A stretch of 64,000 bases of DNA, from assembly GCF_042453785.1 (NCBI RefSeq), contig NC_091665.1, positions 15,323,501 through 15,387,500 on the forward strand, read 5' to 3'. The position numbers and the translations under genes were made by a program. The notes beneath the pieces are model-generated. The model was not told the DNA's origin, searched no databases, and saw nothing but the letters and a program-made list of their open reading frames with translations. Numbering within the stretch: position 1 is the first letter of the stretch; every line of letters starts with the position of its first letter. Source of the DNA: Malus domestica. Its lineage: Eukaryota > Streptophyta > Magnoliopsida > Rosales > Rosaceae. Shown here one piece after another: positions 11,828-26,169 of this stretch.

Positions 11828-14800
11828 ATACTCACCTACTTCTTAAAATGTTGAAAACCTCATACCTATACCTCGTGAAATATACCCAACACATCCTAGA
11901 ATGATCACCCATGAAGGTTAGGACATATCTGTTTCCAGTCACTATTGCAGTTTGTATTGGACCACAAATATCTGTGTAAATGTTTTCAAAAGGTTGTCTA
12001 GCTCTCCAAGATTTTCCTATTTCAAAGCTATCTCTATGATGCTTGCCAAAAGCACATCTTTCACAATTTTCCTTGTCTTTTTGCAGTTCTGGTATTCCTT
12101 AAACCATTTCTATTTTCTCCAGATCTCTCAAGCTTTGGAAATTTAAGTGACCATATCTTATATGCCACAGCTGATAGGAGCATATTTATGCGACTTAGTT
12201 AGCTTGTTTTCTTGCATTTATGTTGTTAGTTCATAGTTATTTATGTATTTTAAGCTATTTTCGTGTGTTTGTAGATTCAAAAGGCTAAAGTAGCAAGAAA
12301 GTGCATTTTGGTGCCTTTTGGAGCATTTTTTGGCTTGGAATAGATAGCACATGCTTGGAGAAGAAGGATGGACGAAATTGAAGACCAAAGGAGGTTAGGA
12401 ATGAGCAAAGAGATGAAGGAAATAAATTCAAGGCAAAAGAAGACAAGGAAACTCAGCAAGAAAAGAGGAAACATTAAGTCAAGTTACCTTATTTTGATTT
12501 AACCTTTCCTAAATCCTAAATTACAAAGGTTCCAGCCACAAGGAGAGTTCCCAAAGATGTTAGGACACCTAATGTAAGGTTCTAGAAGACCTAATCCCAG
12601 CAACAAAGGGATGCCGCAACACCTTTCCCTTTCCCTTTCCCTTGCTGTGCAAGGCATGCACTTTCCTTTCCTTTTCCTTGTTGCACATACCCTTTCCTCT
12701 TTCCTAAACCCTTGCCGCATATCCTCTTTCCCTTTTCCCTTGGATTCTGATTTGACTTAGCCTTTTTCCTTGTGGATTTAGAGTTAAAATCCTTCTACAA
12801 TAATTAAAACTTTATTATTCCTTTCCTTTTATTTTCTGCCGCACCCTAACCTTAATTCCCTAGGGTTTTGACATACTTTGCTATAAATAAAAGCCATTGC
12901 CGCACCATTCAAATCATCCATTCACTATCATTCACACTTTTAGCCATTCTTCCATACAATTCATCAATTCAACCTTCACCCACACCTTGCGCCACAGCAA
13001 AGAAGAAGAAGGAGCAGCCTTGGACATATTGGCTATTCAAGTTGGATTGCTAGACGTTCTTAGGTGTAATCTATCTTAGTTCTCAATGTTTAATTTAAAT
13101 TCTCTTTGTTTTGCTATGAACATGAGAGGCTAAACTCATTTTAGCTAGAGGAGACTTTGAAACCATGATTATATATGCAATATGAGTTGGTTATTTCCAG
13201 TTATAATTTGTGAATTGTGAATGCAATTGACTTAAATGTTTGATTCAGAACTTATTCTTGTATGTTTATTAAGGAGGCCTACTTAGTTTGCATGCATGAA
13301 TTTGATGCTAGGATATAAGGGAGTTTCACATAATCGTTACAAACTTATATTCACAAGTAGTGAAGGTCGCTGGTCACGATCGTGTTAAGTTAAATTCCTG
13401 ACATGAGTATCATGATGTCATAGTTACGAATGCCTTGTCAATGCTTATGATTTTCACAGAGCTAATTGATCTTTGCTTGTGTCTCTATTATGCAGTTCAT
13501 GTAGGGAACTTGGGAAGAATAATTTGGTTGCCGATGCATTGTCCGTCCAATTCAATGACTTAAGGAAAATCTCAGGGTTAATTAGTGATGACACGGTTAA
13601 TCTGGGGCATTGTTGTTCATGGTTTATTGAAAGAGTAACTGGAAATCAATTCGTATGCATATGTGTCATGTGTGGAGAAGGACCCTCTAGCTAGCCCATC
13701 ATCCATTAATTCACCCAATTTCGTCCAAACTTTGTTTAAGTTTACAATCTACTTGTTTTAACTTTAATTTCGTCCAAAACCCAATTCCCCTTTACTTTAT
13801 TGTGTCAAGTTAGTTAGAATCTGTCCGATTTGTGTTTTTAAGTGTTTTGAGTCAAGTTAAAATCAATTTTCGTCCAAATCACCTCTTAGTGTCTAGTTTG
13901 AGTTTATTTGATTGTTTTGTGCTATTTTGAGTCTTTTTAGTTTATTTTGAGTTCTTTGAGTCTAATTAAGTGTTTTCGAGCCTAATTTTATGTTTTTTTA
14001 AGTCAGTTTTAAGTAGATTAGCAATCACTCCTAATCCCCGGCCTAGAACGATCCCTACTTACATCTTTACTACAATTGTCAATAAGAGGGTTTAATTTGA
14101 GTGCTGTTTTATATCACATCAACAGCCAATGGTCTCTGTGACACTTGCTCTCACTGAGATAGAATTATGATAACTTACTACCAGTGGGAGGCTCCTATTT
14201 TCAGTCATTTCAACTCTAGTGACTAAGTTTTCCAAGCTTTTGTCATCGAAGATTTCAACCATTAAATCACAAAATAGTAAGAAGCCATGCAGTATCATTT
14301 GGCGTACATTCAACAAATTCTCATCAAGTCCAGGTATCACATGACTTCTTTGATGTATCTCTTGTCTTTCTTTGTTTCAATCACCAAGGTACCTCTACCA
14401 GTGGTTCTCACAAGTTGTCCATTACCCATTTTAACTCTACCAGTGAAGTCTCTGTCAATATTGATGAGTAAAGACTCATGTGCAGTCATGTGATTGCTGC
14501 CCCCACTATCAATGAACCACATATCCTTGTTCTTCTCAATTGTAGTGACGTTGCAGGCATAGAACACATTCGTCTCCTCCTCAGCCTTGTGTGCGTAGTT
14601 CACGAGTTGACTTCCTTTTAGAGCCAGAGTTTTTGGACAAATGACCAAATCTGCTATACTTGTGATATTTGGTTTTTCCCTTGAACCAACAAATACCAAG
14701 ATGACTTTATCACAGATTATGCAGAGAGGATTTGTACCTTTTACACTATTATTTACAACAACATGGTTTCTTGCAGGCAAGCTTGGTATTTCTTCCGACT

Positions 14801-15560
14801 TTTTACCTTTCCTTTTCACATCCTCTTTGAAATTACTAGACTAATTGTTTGAGTTGCCCTCTCTAGGATTGGTGCTGAGAGACCGAAAAGCCCTTTCTGT
14901 GGCTGCATCAACATGCATTTGTAGTCTTTGTTCAAAAGTTTTCAGGGAAGCCATCACTTCTTGCGCATCAAGTGTGTCTGTGTCTTTATTTTCTTCTATC
15001 ATATTCACTATTGAATCCTAGGGTCTTGTCAAACTAATTAAAAGTATATGTACTAATCTCTCCTAGGTAGTTCTTCCCCAAGAGTTTTCATTTGATTCAC
15101 AATATCAAACAGTCTAGTAAAGTAATATTTGATGGGTTTATCCTCTCTCATGTGTGTATCTTCAAAATCACGTCTAAGAGATTGGGGTTTTACTTCAGTC
15201 TCCTTCTCATCACCTCTGTATTCTCTTTGCAGAACTTACCAAGCAGCTTTAGCTGTTTCTTCGCTTGATATCTGGGAACAGTTGCATCCGAAACTGCTCC
15301 TTGCATAATACCCAGAGCTTTGGCATCTCTCATCACATTCTCTCTCAGTGAGATTTTCTGAGCAACTGAGATTTCTTCTTCCTGTGTTTCATCATCCGAC
15401 TCTGACAATTCATATCCATCTTGAACCATTTTCCAGAGAACCTGGGACTCGAAGATGGTTGTCATCCTTATCCTCCGAAAATCGTAGTTTTCTCCATTGA
15501 ACTTCGGAGCTCCAACTTCATTGCTGCTCGACCGAGACATCCTTGAAGCCTTAAATCGAT
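11828..15560 (-). pseudogene. Ty1/Copia Gag-protease-integrase remnant, split by a solo LTR
   Basis: Minus-strand reading gives, in order: Gag start (MSRSSSNEVGAPKFNGENY at about 15540-15484), a Gag body with EENVMRDAKAL-like helices, a broken zinc region, the retroviral-type protease motif FIDSGGSNHMTA near 14490-14525 (Copia elements normally have DSGCSNHMT, so Cys is replaced by Gly), and a gag-pre-integrase segment (PGLDENLLNV, FDDKSLENLV) near 14200-14340. The frame is then interrupted at 14122 by an LTR insertion. Integrase-like sequence resumes at 12166-11828 with many stops. Reverse transcriptase, RNase H and the 3' LTR are missing. Stops and frameshifts show it is dead. Confidence 0.75.
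12172..14121 (+). mobile_element. Solo LTR, 1950 bp, 5-bp target duplication acagc
   Basis: Begins tgataggagcatattt and ends ctgttttatatcacatca, with TG...CA termini. It is flanked by the exact 5-base repeat acagc at 12167-12171 and 14122-14126. A plus-strand TATA box (ctataaata) lies at 12881-12889 and the 3' part has the cactcctaatccccggcc segment seen in many plant Ty3-type LTRs. No internal region or second LTR is attached, so it is a solo LTR left by recombination. It sits inside the Copia remnant and is therefore younger than it. Confidence 0.85.
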
Positions 15561-15599
15561 TTCTGGGATTTCAAGTATTTGAAATCTCCCCTGAAAAAC

Positions 15600-15900
15600 A
15601 GCTTTCACAAATGCCTGGCTGTTGTTAATCGAACCTAGGCCTTTGACGCTATGTTAAAGTTTTTAATTTGCGTGTTTCTGTGCAAAGAAATTCGGCAAAC
15701 AGAGAATAAGAAATCGGTGTAGAGAATGAAGGAATGAAGGTCACAGCTGCTAAACATTGCAGCCTTAGCACTATATAATATATATATATATATATATATC
15801 ATTAAAACAGTATTGCTTAGTCCCATTTTCAAATCATCAATCTTTCGGTTTGGAGTAGTGGGGTTTTGAGATTCTGTTGTTGGCGGGAGTGATGCCAAAT
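15600..15900 (-). mobile_element. Probable 5' LTR end and mutated primer site of the Copia remnant, with (AT)n tract
   Basis: Upstream (minus sense) of the Copia Gag start the sequence ends in ...aactttaaca followed by a degraded version of the tRNA-iMet primer site ahead of cctaggttcgatta. A TA microsatellite at about 15774-15799 lies within the presumed LTR. The outer border is not clear. The relation to the Gag frame 60-100 bases away supports the assignment. Confidence 0.45.
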
Positions 15901-16673
15901 GCGAAACAAATCACTTCCCTGATTGCAATGTGAATACAGAGGCAATCGCATACATGAATGCTGCTGCATTCTGTTTAGCACCTGCATTGATTCTTCTGTT
16001 TCACCCTCAGAAACAGATATTACTGTTTTGGGTTGCACAAGGGTGTCAAATGAATTGGGACTGAGCAGGCAATACGGAGTCTTCCTGTCGAGGGGTCTAG
16101 GGTTCTTGTCGTCCTTTGTCGAATCTATTGATAACAAGACTGATCGACTTTATATGTCATTCCGGATGTTGTTCGAGTACGCACAATTGGCTAGAGTTAT
16201 ACGAACACTATATCTGTCGACCAAAAAAATGCATACACTATATTTCGATGTGTTCCTTGTTTTTGATATTGTTTATGTTCGATGTAGTTGACAGTTGGGT
16301 AATTGGATTACTTAAATAGTAACGTAAAATGACAAGTTCAATGATCAATACTCATTGCTGCATTATGTAATGATGAATGCACCATCACTGGTCATATTTT
16401 CTTCAAACACAAATTATACACAAAGAAGACGACACCTGTACCCTACAACTACAATTTTGTACAGTTGAAATGCGAGAGAAAGTGAAAACACCACTATTTC
16501 TCACATTCCGAAAAGAATTTTCAGAAATTCTACAAAAACCAATACTACAGGGCAACGCCTGAGAAAATTGAGTCTCGTATCTTGAAATATACCTCGGTAT
16601 ATTGAGGTTTGTGATCATTGGGAAGATAACCAGCTACCATCAAGAGCAAGGATGACACAAATATATCGATCCA
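15900..16673. other. Intergenic and 3' UTR of the sorting-nexin gene
   Basis: No recognised gene. A 102-codon minus-strand open frame at 15829-16137 has no recognisable motif. The stretch of a few hundred bases below 16674 should contain the 3' UTR and polyadenylation signals of the minus-strand sorting-nexin gene. Confidence 0.4.
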
Positions 16674-19600
16674 CTATACAGTTTGATCAACACCCATCTT
16701 TTGATGAACATCAACAATAAGATCCCGCAGCTCAGGAAAAATTGAAACGAGTGACAGTTCAAGTATTGCGTATGCAAGTTGCTTTATGCAGATGGTAGAC
16801 TGCACACCAGAATAATTCGGAACCATCACGTTTGGCTTGAAGGAAATGACGAACTAAATTTCAGCAGACAATATAAGAGGATGAGAGACTAACCTGAATG
16901 AAATAATAGATGTCTCTTGCACAACGTCTGTACTGCTTATGCCCAATTAAGCTAACCAAGGGCGCCGGAGTTCCATCTGTTAAAGTGGGGATCAGTTTGT
17001 TGTTTTTCATGTATTAGTCAAAGGAATTTATTAGATAATTAATTACACACATAATTCTATAGTACTCACACTAGTCGAACAATCATGGAATACTATAAAT
17101 ATGATTGTGTGTGTGTGGGTGGGTGTGTAAGAAAAATGCATGTACACCTGAATCAAGCCAGAAAAAATGTATATACTGAGAAAGTAACAGAAGATTCATG
17201 AGTTATGTCAAATTGTAAAGTTTCGCATGGAAAGTGATGATAAATTTACATCTAAAAGCAACACCAATATTTCTCAGTTGAAAAAACAGGGTCGAAATCT
17301 CAAACCATACAACTCTTAGAATCCGAAGTTTTAAGCGTACAAAAGGGCTGCTATTTTAAATAAATATAGTACAATAAGTTACAGAGAAAACAACAGATAG
17401 TACTTACCTTTGATTATGTAATCACAGAAAAATAGTTTACCTGAGCCTAAAAATTAAGTACCAACTTCTGGAACACAGATGTTTGACTAATAAAACACAA
17501 GGCAGTAACATTACCAGGAAGACTAAGGCAGCCACTTCAAACTAAAACACAGGAACACTAACCAGAAAATAGATAACGTCAACTACTCACCAAAGAGCAT
17601 TTTCTTGATATCACTAGCTCTGCGAGCAGCCTCAAGCTGCTGCTCAAAAGACCCCGGCTTACCAGCCTTACTGCCATCAAATTGACTTATATTTTGAAAA
17701 GGGTTTTGATTGCCGTCTTGAACATTGCCGACTCTAAGGAAGAATGTGCCATTTGGCCACAGAACCTAAAAAAACACATGGTTTTATTTTTTTGTCAGAA
17801 AAAAACACAAGATTAGAAAGCAAAAATAAGCAACTCTTTTCCTTTCAAATTTCTAAATATTGTTTTTCCCTTTGACTGCAAGGATAATTATACATTGAAA
17901 AGAAATCTAGGAAAGACATGCCAAAGTTATGATGATGATTAAGAACTCGGAATTCACAGAAATTAAAACTGAACAAACAGGAGTACATTATGTCCCTCAT
18001 TTCAAATGTAAGCAAAAAGTCTTCAAGCTTTGAGAAAGACAATTCTCAAGAAACAAAGAAATAAATAACACCTCTATGTGTGATTTGTGCAGACAATACA
18101 GACGGTAAATTAAAAACAAAAACGGACTTTCAGTAGGAGTTTTATCTTTTAATGCTCAGCAATAGTCCCTTTAAGCAATGTAGATTTATTTTCTGTCGGG
18201 TTCTTAAGTCACATACAACCAAAATACAATATAAATAATTAATAGTGGGGCATAGTTTTGCACAGGGACTGAACCTGAAGAACGGAATCACCCAACGGGC
18301 CTCACCCCTCTCCCTTTCAGAAACATACTGAGGAATGCCCAAGAAAAGGCGACTCCATTCACATATGAAACACAGTTACCATGATATAATGTGGTAGACA
18401 AATAAGCACCAACAAACGATTTGTATAACTATTCTATTGCAGTATTCATTTAAGATTTGAACTGTTACACCACTAAGGTTGTCTATGTTTTTTCAGTAAA
18501 ATGAAGATGTTTATAATTGGTTCAGTCCTTACATCTTTAAGCCAATAGATTCCCGAAGCAATAATATCCTCCCTCCGAAGCCAATGAATCTGCCTCATAA
18601 GCCAGTCATCAATAGCATCGTCCATCATTAACTGCAATATTTGTTTTGACATCCAAAAGACCTGTCGTCTGCATGGACAAAAGTAAGCATGTGCGAAAGA
18701 CCAGTTATTTAATCTAATTACACACGTTCCAGCACTACTCTTTATATAAAATTCCACCCGTAATTGGGACATTGTCCGCATACTAAAAGGAATAAAGAAA
18801 ATAAGCTTATAAAGCTATAAACAGCTACTCATATATACCCAGGGAAAAGAATATAATACGTTCAGCAAACCATAGTTATTGAATAAAAGAGAAAAAGAAA
18901 AGTAAAATTAAAGAAGAACCACGCTAGAACAAACTCAGGAATAGAACATACTAAAGAATTATAGAAAATTGTTCATACACTAACAAGAAAGCAAAAAGTC
19001 GTTAACTTGAAAGAATAAATTCAATAAATGAGGAAATAATTGGGTGAGATGAGCAACCGAAAGAAATATAAGCACAATAAAGAGAAATGGGACATCGAAT
19101 AACCAATCTACAAAAACTTTGCCCGGATGGCATATGGTGTTGGTTACTTTCAACATTTTCAAGAAAACAGGCTGGATGGCCGAATATTTTATTGTTTATT
19201 GGAAAAACGGGATAACAATCATGCATGTTCCTAATCTTTTATCCAAGATCAAGTTACAGGAGACGATGACATACCTGAAGTACAATCAGGCAAACTAAAA
19301 TGATATCAAAAGCATTGATCGAGTCAATAATGAATACAGAATCATGCCTCATCAGGATTTTCCCTAAACCATCAAAGTATGAACAGCTCACCTCAGCCAG
19401 CCCCTTCTCTTAAGTTGAAATACCTTGTCCACTAGATTCAACAGAGGCACGCTAACATTGGGTGGAGTCCACTGAAAGAAAACAAGTTGTAAAGATGAAT
19501 ATCAGAGAGAATCAAAGATGTCTCTAAAAGGAGCTGTGATATGTAATTAAAAAAAAATATTGACTAAAACTGTGATTGTCAGATAAACCAGTAGCTTTCA

Positions 19601-22600
19601 CTGAAAGATCTAAAATTAATACATGCAATTCACAATTACTTTGACAGCAACCTTTCACTAGTCAAGATATTATTTTCTTATGATTTACATGTCCATATAA
19701 ATTTACTGAATCGCATTTCTAACTTCGTCTTTATACTGAATTTCCATGGGCAATCGTCAGTTAGAACCTTGAGTATGGTTGAACCCATCTCAAGGTTGGA
19801 AACTTTGAGAATCTAGGTGAACTAGATTAATTATTCTGGTCAAGCTGTGAAAAACTTGTCTAGCTGTTAAATTCAATCTATTATCTACTGGGCTAAATTT
19901 CTTGGTATACTTAATATTCATTCAGTATAAACGTGTCCTAGGTATTTACATTATAACCAAAGATAGAGAATGTGTTAAAATAGGAGAATGAGACCTATAC
20001 TTTCTAACCAAAGATAGAGAATGTGTTAAGCTTAAAACAGGAGGATCCAAAGTCTGCATAGAGAACATTGTTAAAAAAAAATAACAAAGTGAAAAAGTGG
20101 ATAACAAGATAAACCTAGTAAATAATTCATGGTATAAAATGATTAAAGCTATGAATAATTTGTGAGAAAAAGAAAATGAAACATGCCATGAAGAGGAGAT
20201 GATGAAAATAGGAGAATGAGACACAAGATATCGAGAGTGATGAAAAAGGTCAGACATAAAGCCAATGCTATTGCATATAGCCGGAGCTTTTTTCCTAACA
20301 AATTGAGTCAACTACGGCATACTTCAAGATGATTTTAACCTGATCTATGTTGTACCTTAACATTCAGCCTTATCAAACAATATTAGCACTCTAGTGGCTT
20401 ACATACCAAAAGAAACTTGAATCAATAAGAAATTACATACTGTAATCAACTAACGTATATTCGGATATCAAGTATCATGATAGTGACTATAATTCTTAAA
20501 TAGAATGAACTCGGATGACAGTAGTAATACCTCAGGTGGCATTCCAATTGGATCCTCCAGAAAGCCACCCTTGCCAACTAAATCAGCTTTCTTCTCCAAA
20601 CCTAAGGTCCTTGTATGTACAACCCGAGGTGGATAACCCTTGTAGTTCAATTCATTGTCTGAATGCCACCCATTTTCTAGGGTACCTTCCTCGTTATCTG
20701 AAAAGCTATTTGTCGACTCTGCTGTATTTTGCCTAAAAGCAAGGACACCTGTCTCATCTGCATTCCCGGACAAGTTCCATCCAGGAAATAAAGACGAGGC
20801 CTCAGACATGGGAGAACCAACAACCTTACGCATTAACCCATCTGAAACCCCTTTGAACTGGCGTACAATGTCATCCACAGCGTCATCCACATTGACTGCT
20901 TGAATCAAATAAAATATGAACTTAAAAAATTTACAAGGCAATAAGAAAATATGAGAAATCTCAATAGTATTAACAAAACTGCTAAAGAAACAAGCACATA
21001 TATTACAATCTAGGACCATAAGCATTCAGGAGTGTCGACCAAAAGTTTTTGGAATCTTAGAAAATGCCTTGTTGAAGTTCTTTAACATATGTCATATATT
21101 GCTTTCTGATATGTACTTTGGTAATGGAGACTTTTGTTCTTAGTTAATAGAAGAGAAAAAGTTCGAACAATTGCCTTCTAAAGAATATCCTATAAACAAT
21201 GTTGAATGGTCCACAACATATGAATTAAAAACCGTTCTGGGCCTCAGAAAATTAAATCTTGCAGGTAGCACAGCAACTCTCGGTTAACCCCTAATTTATG
21301 AGGAGCCTGTTCATCTCAGATCTCCATCCATGTAAAGTCCTCCTGATTAACCCCCATTAAAGCCTGATTTACCTTCTATACTCAATCACTAATTCGCACT
21401 ACCAACCTTCCTCCACAAGATAACTTGAAACACCTTTCAGCATGATTACCCTTGCGGCCTAAGTAACCATATATTACAAAGCACTACACCTTTTTCTCAA
21501 ATTATGGACAGCCTTATAAGTCCTATGTATATATATATATCAAAGCACAACTTAGTTTTTATACTGGGACTGACTACTAACAATCTATCATAATGTAACT
21601 GGGTATAACTTGACAACAATATTTATTCCTTGGGACATCGCTTAATTTCTTAATGTGCCTCAAGCTGGCAATCATTAATTATTTCAATAACTTTTAATGT
21701 TTAAAAAAAGAAAAGGTGAACAAATTTCTGTATCTCTCATCCAACTAGCAGAAATTGATAGGGAGCATCCAAAAACTAAAAACAATTATATTGTATCAAG
21801 AATCAAACTAAGTTGATAACTTGCATTGCCAGCCACAATATGGGTGTGGGTGTGTGAATTGTGTATATGGAATTGGGTGTAGTGGGTACAAATTTGAGAG
21901 TAAAAAGAGACAACCCCAAAAAATATGAACGTAGTATGCAAAACAAAAAATTAAAAAAAACCACATACCTGCAAGAGTTCTCATCACTGAAGGAGATTTT
22001 CCAAAAGAGTAATTCTAAAAGCAACACAAAAGAAAAAAAGATACTGCTGAGAGAGAGAGATAGCAGAGACGATCATCTACTCAAAAATTCTATGTCAAGA
22101 AGATGAATACCTTTGATGAACCACTTAAAAAATCCCAGACTTCATGCTGTTCGGCAACATTAGCTATTGACAACAGATCCTGGGAAAATACAGCAAATTA
22201 AAGCAACGACAAGAGAAAAGACAGTGAGAAATGGGGGAGGGATAGAAAAAATACAGTGAAGAACCTACATCATACCTGTAGATATTTGTCTAGCTGAATA
22301 CATCGCTGATGAACAAAAGCATCCTCTGTGCTTGACGAGAATATTCTTTTGGGTGGTAAATGTAAAGTGTAATTTGGAATGTCTTTAAGATGGCGATGCA
22401 GTCGTTCAAAATTCCTATATCTGCAGAGAGAAATAAAAAATCAAAAATCAAAAATCAAAGGATAAACAAGAAAAAATCATATATGGAATATGGACCAAGT
22501 AGAAATAGAGACTTCAAGAACTTTCTTAAACTATGTAAGAACAAACAGACACTCGTCTTTCTCTAATGAGGATGCCTTCACTTTATCAAAAATAAGGACC

Positions 22601-25600
22601 AAATAATGGTACCCATCCAAGCAAGGATAAATTAACACTTATAAATCCCTTTAGCCATCTAATTGTCATCAATCAAATAGTCAAAGACAGTATTCCTTGT
22701 GAATACAGAAATGAACACGATGATCTAGGGTCTAAAAGATTCTGTATAGGAAGTACGTGTTTGCATCATGGGATTACACTGCAAGGTGGGGTCTCAATAA
22801 TTTGGTCCTTACTTTTCTCTAAATGAGGACATCCTCAACAAAGATGGATTCTGTATACGAACTATGTGTCCGTAATTTGTTTTTGTAAAAGTGAGTGCAT
22901 GCATGTGTTGTGCAGACATGTGACTCTGCGTAATAAAAAGAAAATTGAAAAAAATAAAATAGATGAGAACGAAACCTTCTTTTCACAAACCAAGTTCTGT
23001 TTTCTGAATCTGTAACTGCAATTGAATAAACTGCAAAAGATTTTGACCCAAGTTTCTCAAAGTAGGCTCCCATAACCTACAGACATACATATTGAACAAA
23101 AAGTCAACTCAGATTCAAAGAAAACGTGTGATTCAACATATTCCAGCACTGAAGAAGCTGCAATGGTTGGCATCATGAAAACCTACGATATCTACTAAAA
23201 ATTTTAAAATTTACATAAATGTAAAATGCTTACCCGGCACCTGAGCTTGGGAACTTGTTGTCCCACACAGTGGACTAACATATCCGAGGCACTCTTACTA
23301 ATATGGTCTTCTCTATGCCTGCCAAACTCAGGGCTATAGAATTCTGATATGATAGACCCTCCACCTTCTGTCAATGTTCTTTTTGTGTCTGGCTGGATTT
23401 TCAAAGCAGAAGTGCTATTTGATCTTTTAAGCCTGCTTTTATTTCCATCAGCAGCAAGGTTTCCAATGTCCTCCAATTTATTAACAAGATGCCCTTGATC
23501 CGCATATGATTCTTCGCTGGGATCTAAAGAGTAGTGTAGTTCCATTTTGGTCCCACCACTTAATTGAGTATCTAAACTTAATTCACTTCTTAGCTTCACA
23601 ATAGATCTATCTTCCATTCCTGTAGAAATTTCATGCCTGTCGGCTACCATTTCGTTGCCCAGATTTTTAGCAGGTACAGCACTATCTATTCCAGAACACT
23701 CAGATATAGGTTCCTGAACTCTTCTTATCCTTTTCTTGTGCTCTTTTTTTTTGTAATTTCTCCCTTTTGTCCACATATTTTCAAGATTTTCAGGAGCAAG
23801 AACTTCAGTCCTTCTCTGTGTTGCAGCCTCTAAAACTCGTGCCCAATCAGCAGGCCGTGGCTGCAAAGGATCTTCCTGGAATTTATTATAATCTGAATAC
23901 GCTTCTCTCTGGTGGTCACCTTTAGCCAATGTCATAACAGTGCTTTGGTTAAAGGTTGCAGATTTCCTCAGTGGAGAATCTTGATCATGTACAACCCCTG
24001 CAGCTGATTGGTCCCCACTTACCACTTTACTGATTTCCTCTTTAATGGCTAGCAAAATGTATTCAATCAATTCGTTGATATACCTGATTAAAGAGAAATT
24101 GTAAGTTAAAATGGCTAGGTTTCTTTAACAGAGGGAAGATAAATGTAAACGTATGTAACATTTCATCCAATTAAATTGATGGCGAATTTCATTATTACAA
24201 TGTTTCTACGCATGCACAACCATTGGTATGATCACATGTTCCATAAGCTCTAAACAATGACATAAATAGTTTAGGAGGATAATAACAACAATAATATTAC
24301 AACACAAGATTTGTACCACAGTTTTGTAACATATTTTAAAAAACCAGGACAAGAAATAAGGATTAACCCAGGCCATCGTCTCAATAGATACTAAATGCTA
24401 GATACAAAAGGTCAGTTTGATGCTTGACAATCCCTTTAAAAGAATTTAACACCCTCTAGGCAAAAATAATAAGAAAACACAACAAAAGAATGATAACTCA
24501 ATCATAAATATAATATAACATACCCAGGGCTTGCAAAACTCAAAACAGGTTGAATTACTAAGCTTGTTAGAAGTTCTCTGGCAATAGATCTAACCACTGG
24601 ACATTGAGCTTCTCGTGGTCTTAACACCACAGCTAATACCCCACCCATTAGCCGCTGAAGAACCTATTGAAGATATAACCATCAGCCTATGGAAGACATA
24701 TGCAAGAGATAAAATCCAAAAATAAAACTAATTTCTGTTAGAACAATCCACTCACACCTTGTACTCACTCTCGGGTGAAATCATTGCAGGATGGAGCTCC
24801 TTCGAAGCCATGAGATGATGTTTTAACCTTTCATCTCTCTCCTCTGAAGACAACGTTTTCATAACATCAACACCTATAGCAGCTTGGTTTTTTCTAAAAA
24901 GTTCTATATGATCCCCTATTAAATCAATAATATCCCTGAAACATAAAACAACCATTAATTATGTTGCCTTAACGATAAAAGCTTCATAACAACTTGCAAA
25001 TGGTTCACTTCTACAAGAAACAGAAGGGGTACCTTGTTAGCAAGTCAACAAGGTTTATCTCTTTAACTCTTCCGGATACTTCACCCAGAGCATCCATGAT
25101 TATCGCGCGTATCTGCTCTGGCGCCTCCTTGTCCGGAGTAATATCTGAATACCACAAATCAATCACAAAATCCTTCAAAAGTTTGTCAATGAAATCTTTA
25201 ACTGCATCCTCTACGATTGGAGAACCAATTTTCCTTTTCCATTTTGGTGGTGGAGTCCCAGTAGAGAGTCGTGGATCATTCAATGACAACTGTTTCTTCT
25301 CCAAATGAGACAAATATGATTGTGGACGAACAAGTTTTTGACTCTTCCAACGGAATTCCACGTTATTCATTAGTATCCGTAGCATTGAAACCAATAAAAT
25401 TGATATGGGTAAATTCATCCACATTGATTTACTCGAATCTGCAATGAAGGACAAAAGAAATGGAGTCAGGAAAAACACTTCTGGGAGTGAAAATCCAACC
25501 ACATTGATTTCGCTAAGTTTACTATATACATGTTGAAGAAATCAGGAAAAATATAACCAAAATCAATGCATTTTCACTTAATTTTTTTCTCTTCGAAGCG

Positions 25601-25910
25601 AAACGGAGAATCGTCAGTTAGCAACTGATTCCTAATTCTTGGAACAAAAAGATCTTTTTGAACCACACAACTTCCATACAATGAGAAATCATCAAACTCC
25701 TCCCCCTCCCTTCTCGAGAAAGCGTCAAATTTCATAAATTACATCAAATTTGTAGAAAAATATAAACACAGAATCCAGAAACCCAAATTCTATGAAATTG
25801 GAGCACTTACAGGAAAGAAAGTATGTAACACAGAAGACAAACAGGGCCCACCAAACCACTCGAATCTTAATCTCCTCGACCAGATCCTCTATGCTATTCA
25901 AGGCCTTCAT
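16674..25910 (-). CDS. PXA-PX-nexin_C sorting nexin (SNX13/14/19/25-like), 15 exons, 999 aa
   Basis: Exons on the minus strand: 25910-25811, 25438-25033, 24935-24758, 24663-24524, 24083-23234, 23076-22976, 22420-22276, 22179-22111, 22014-21969, 20895-20531, 19471-19392, 18668-18533, 17765-17591, 16976-16894, 16799-16674. All introns are GT-AG, phases agree, and the sum is exactly 3000 nt. Residues about 17-58 contain one or two hydrophobic segments (WWALFVFCVTYFL; LPISILLVSML), a likely ER membrane anchor as in SNX14/Mdm1. A PXA domain follows (about 105-280: GSPIVEDAVKDFI, EINLVDLLTRDIIDLIGDH). A long hydrophilic linker lies in exon 5. The PX domain (about 555-665) carries the canonical RRYRNFERLHRHL starting at residue 591. 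Nexin_C (about 828-975) includes WLRRQVFWMSKQILQL and GHKQYRRCARDIYYFIQ. Such proteins tether membranes or bind phosphoinositides; here this is family inference. The closest recalled plant relative is At2g15900. It looks intact. Confidence 0.9.
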
Positions 25911-26127
25911 CTTTGTTCCCGGAAACCCTAGAATCCCAACCCTAATCCACTAAAAGCACAACGAAACTCCGACCAAAATCAAATTACCGCAAAATCCGAG
26001 TCAAATCCCTTGAAAATTCAAAAGCTTCAGCGCCAAGCAAGGTCGAGCGTGGACCCAGGCTGCTAGGGTTTTGTCTGGTTTGCCGAGCTTTCAGAAATTG
26101 CTTACGGAGTTACAGAGAGAATAAGAA

Positions 26128-26161
26128 GAAGACGACGACGACGACGAAGAAGAAGAAAGAC
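26128..26161 (-). repeat. Triplet repeat (GAC/GAA) in the 5' UTR region of the sorting-nexin gene
   Basis: A gacgacgacgac...gaagaagaag run about 220-250 bases upstream of the ATG. On the transcribed strand it reads as TTC/GTC repeats, a common feature of plant 5' UTRs. The transcript start cannot be fixed from sequence. Confidence 0.5.
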
Positions 26162-26169
26162 TAACCTGG

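Noticed and set aside
20468-21025. Independent 185-codon minus-strand gene
   Set aside because: It is exon 10 of the sorting nexin plus read-through into the flanking intron.
23204-24070. Independent 288-codon minus-strand gene
   Set aside because: It is exon 5 of the sorting nexin; splice sites at 23234 and 24083 keep the frame across 15 exons.
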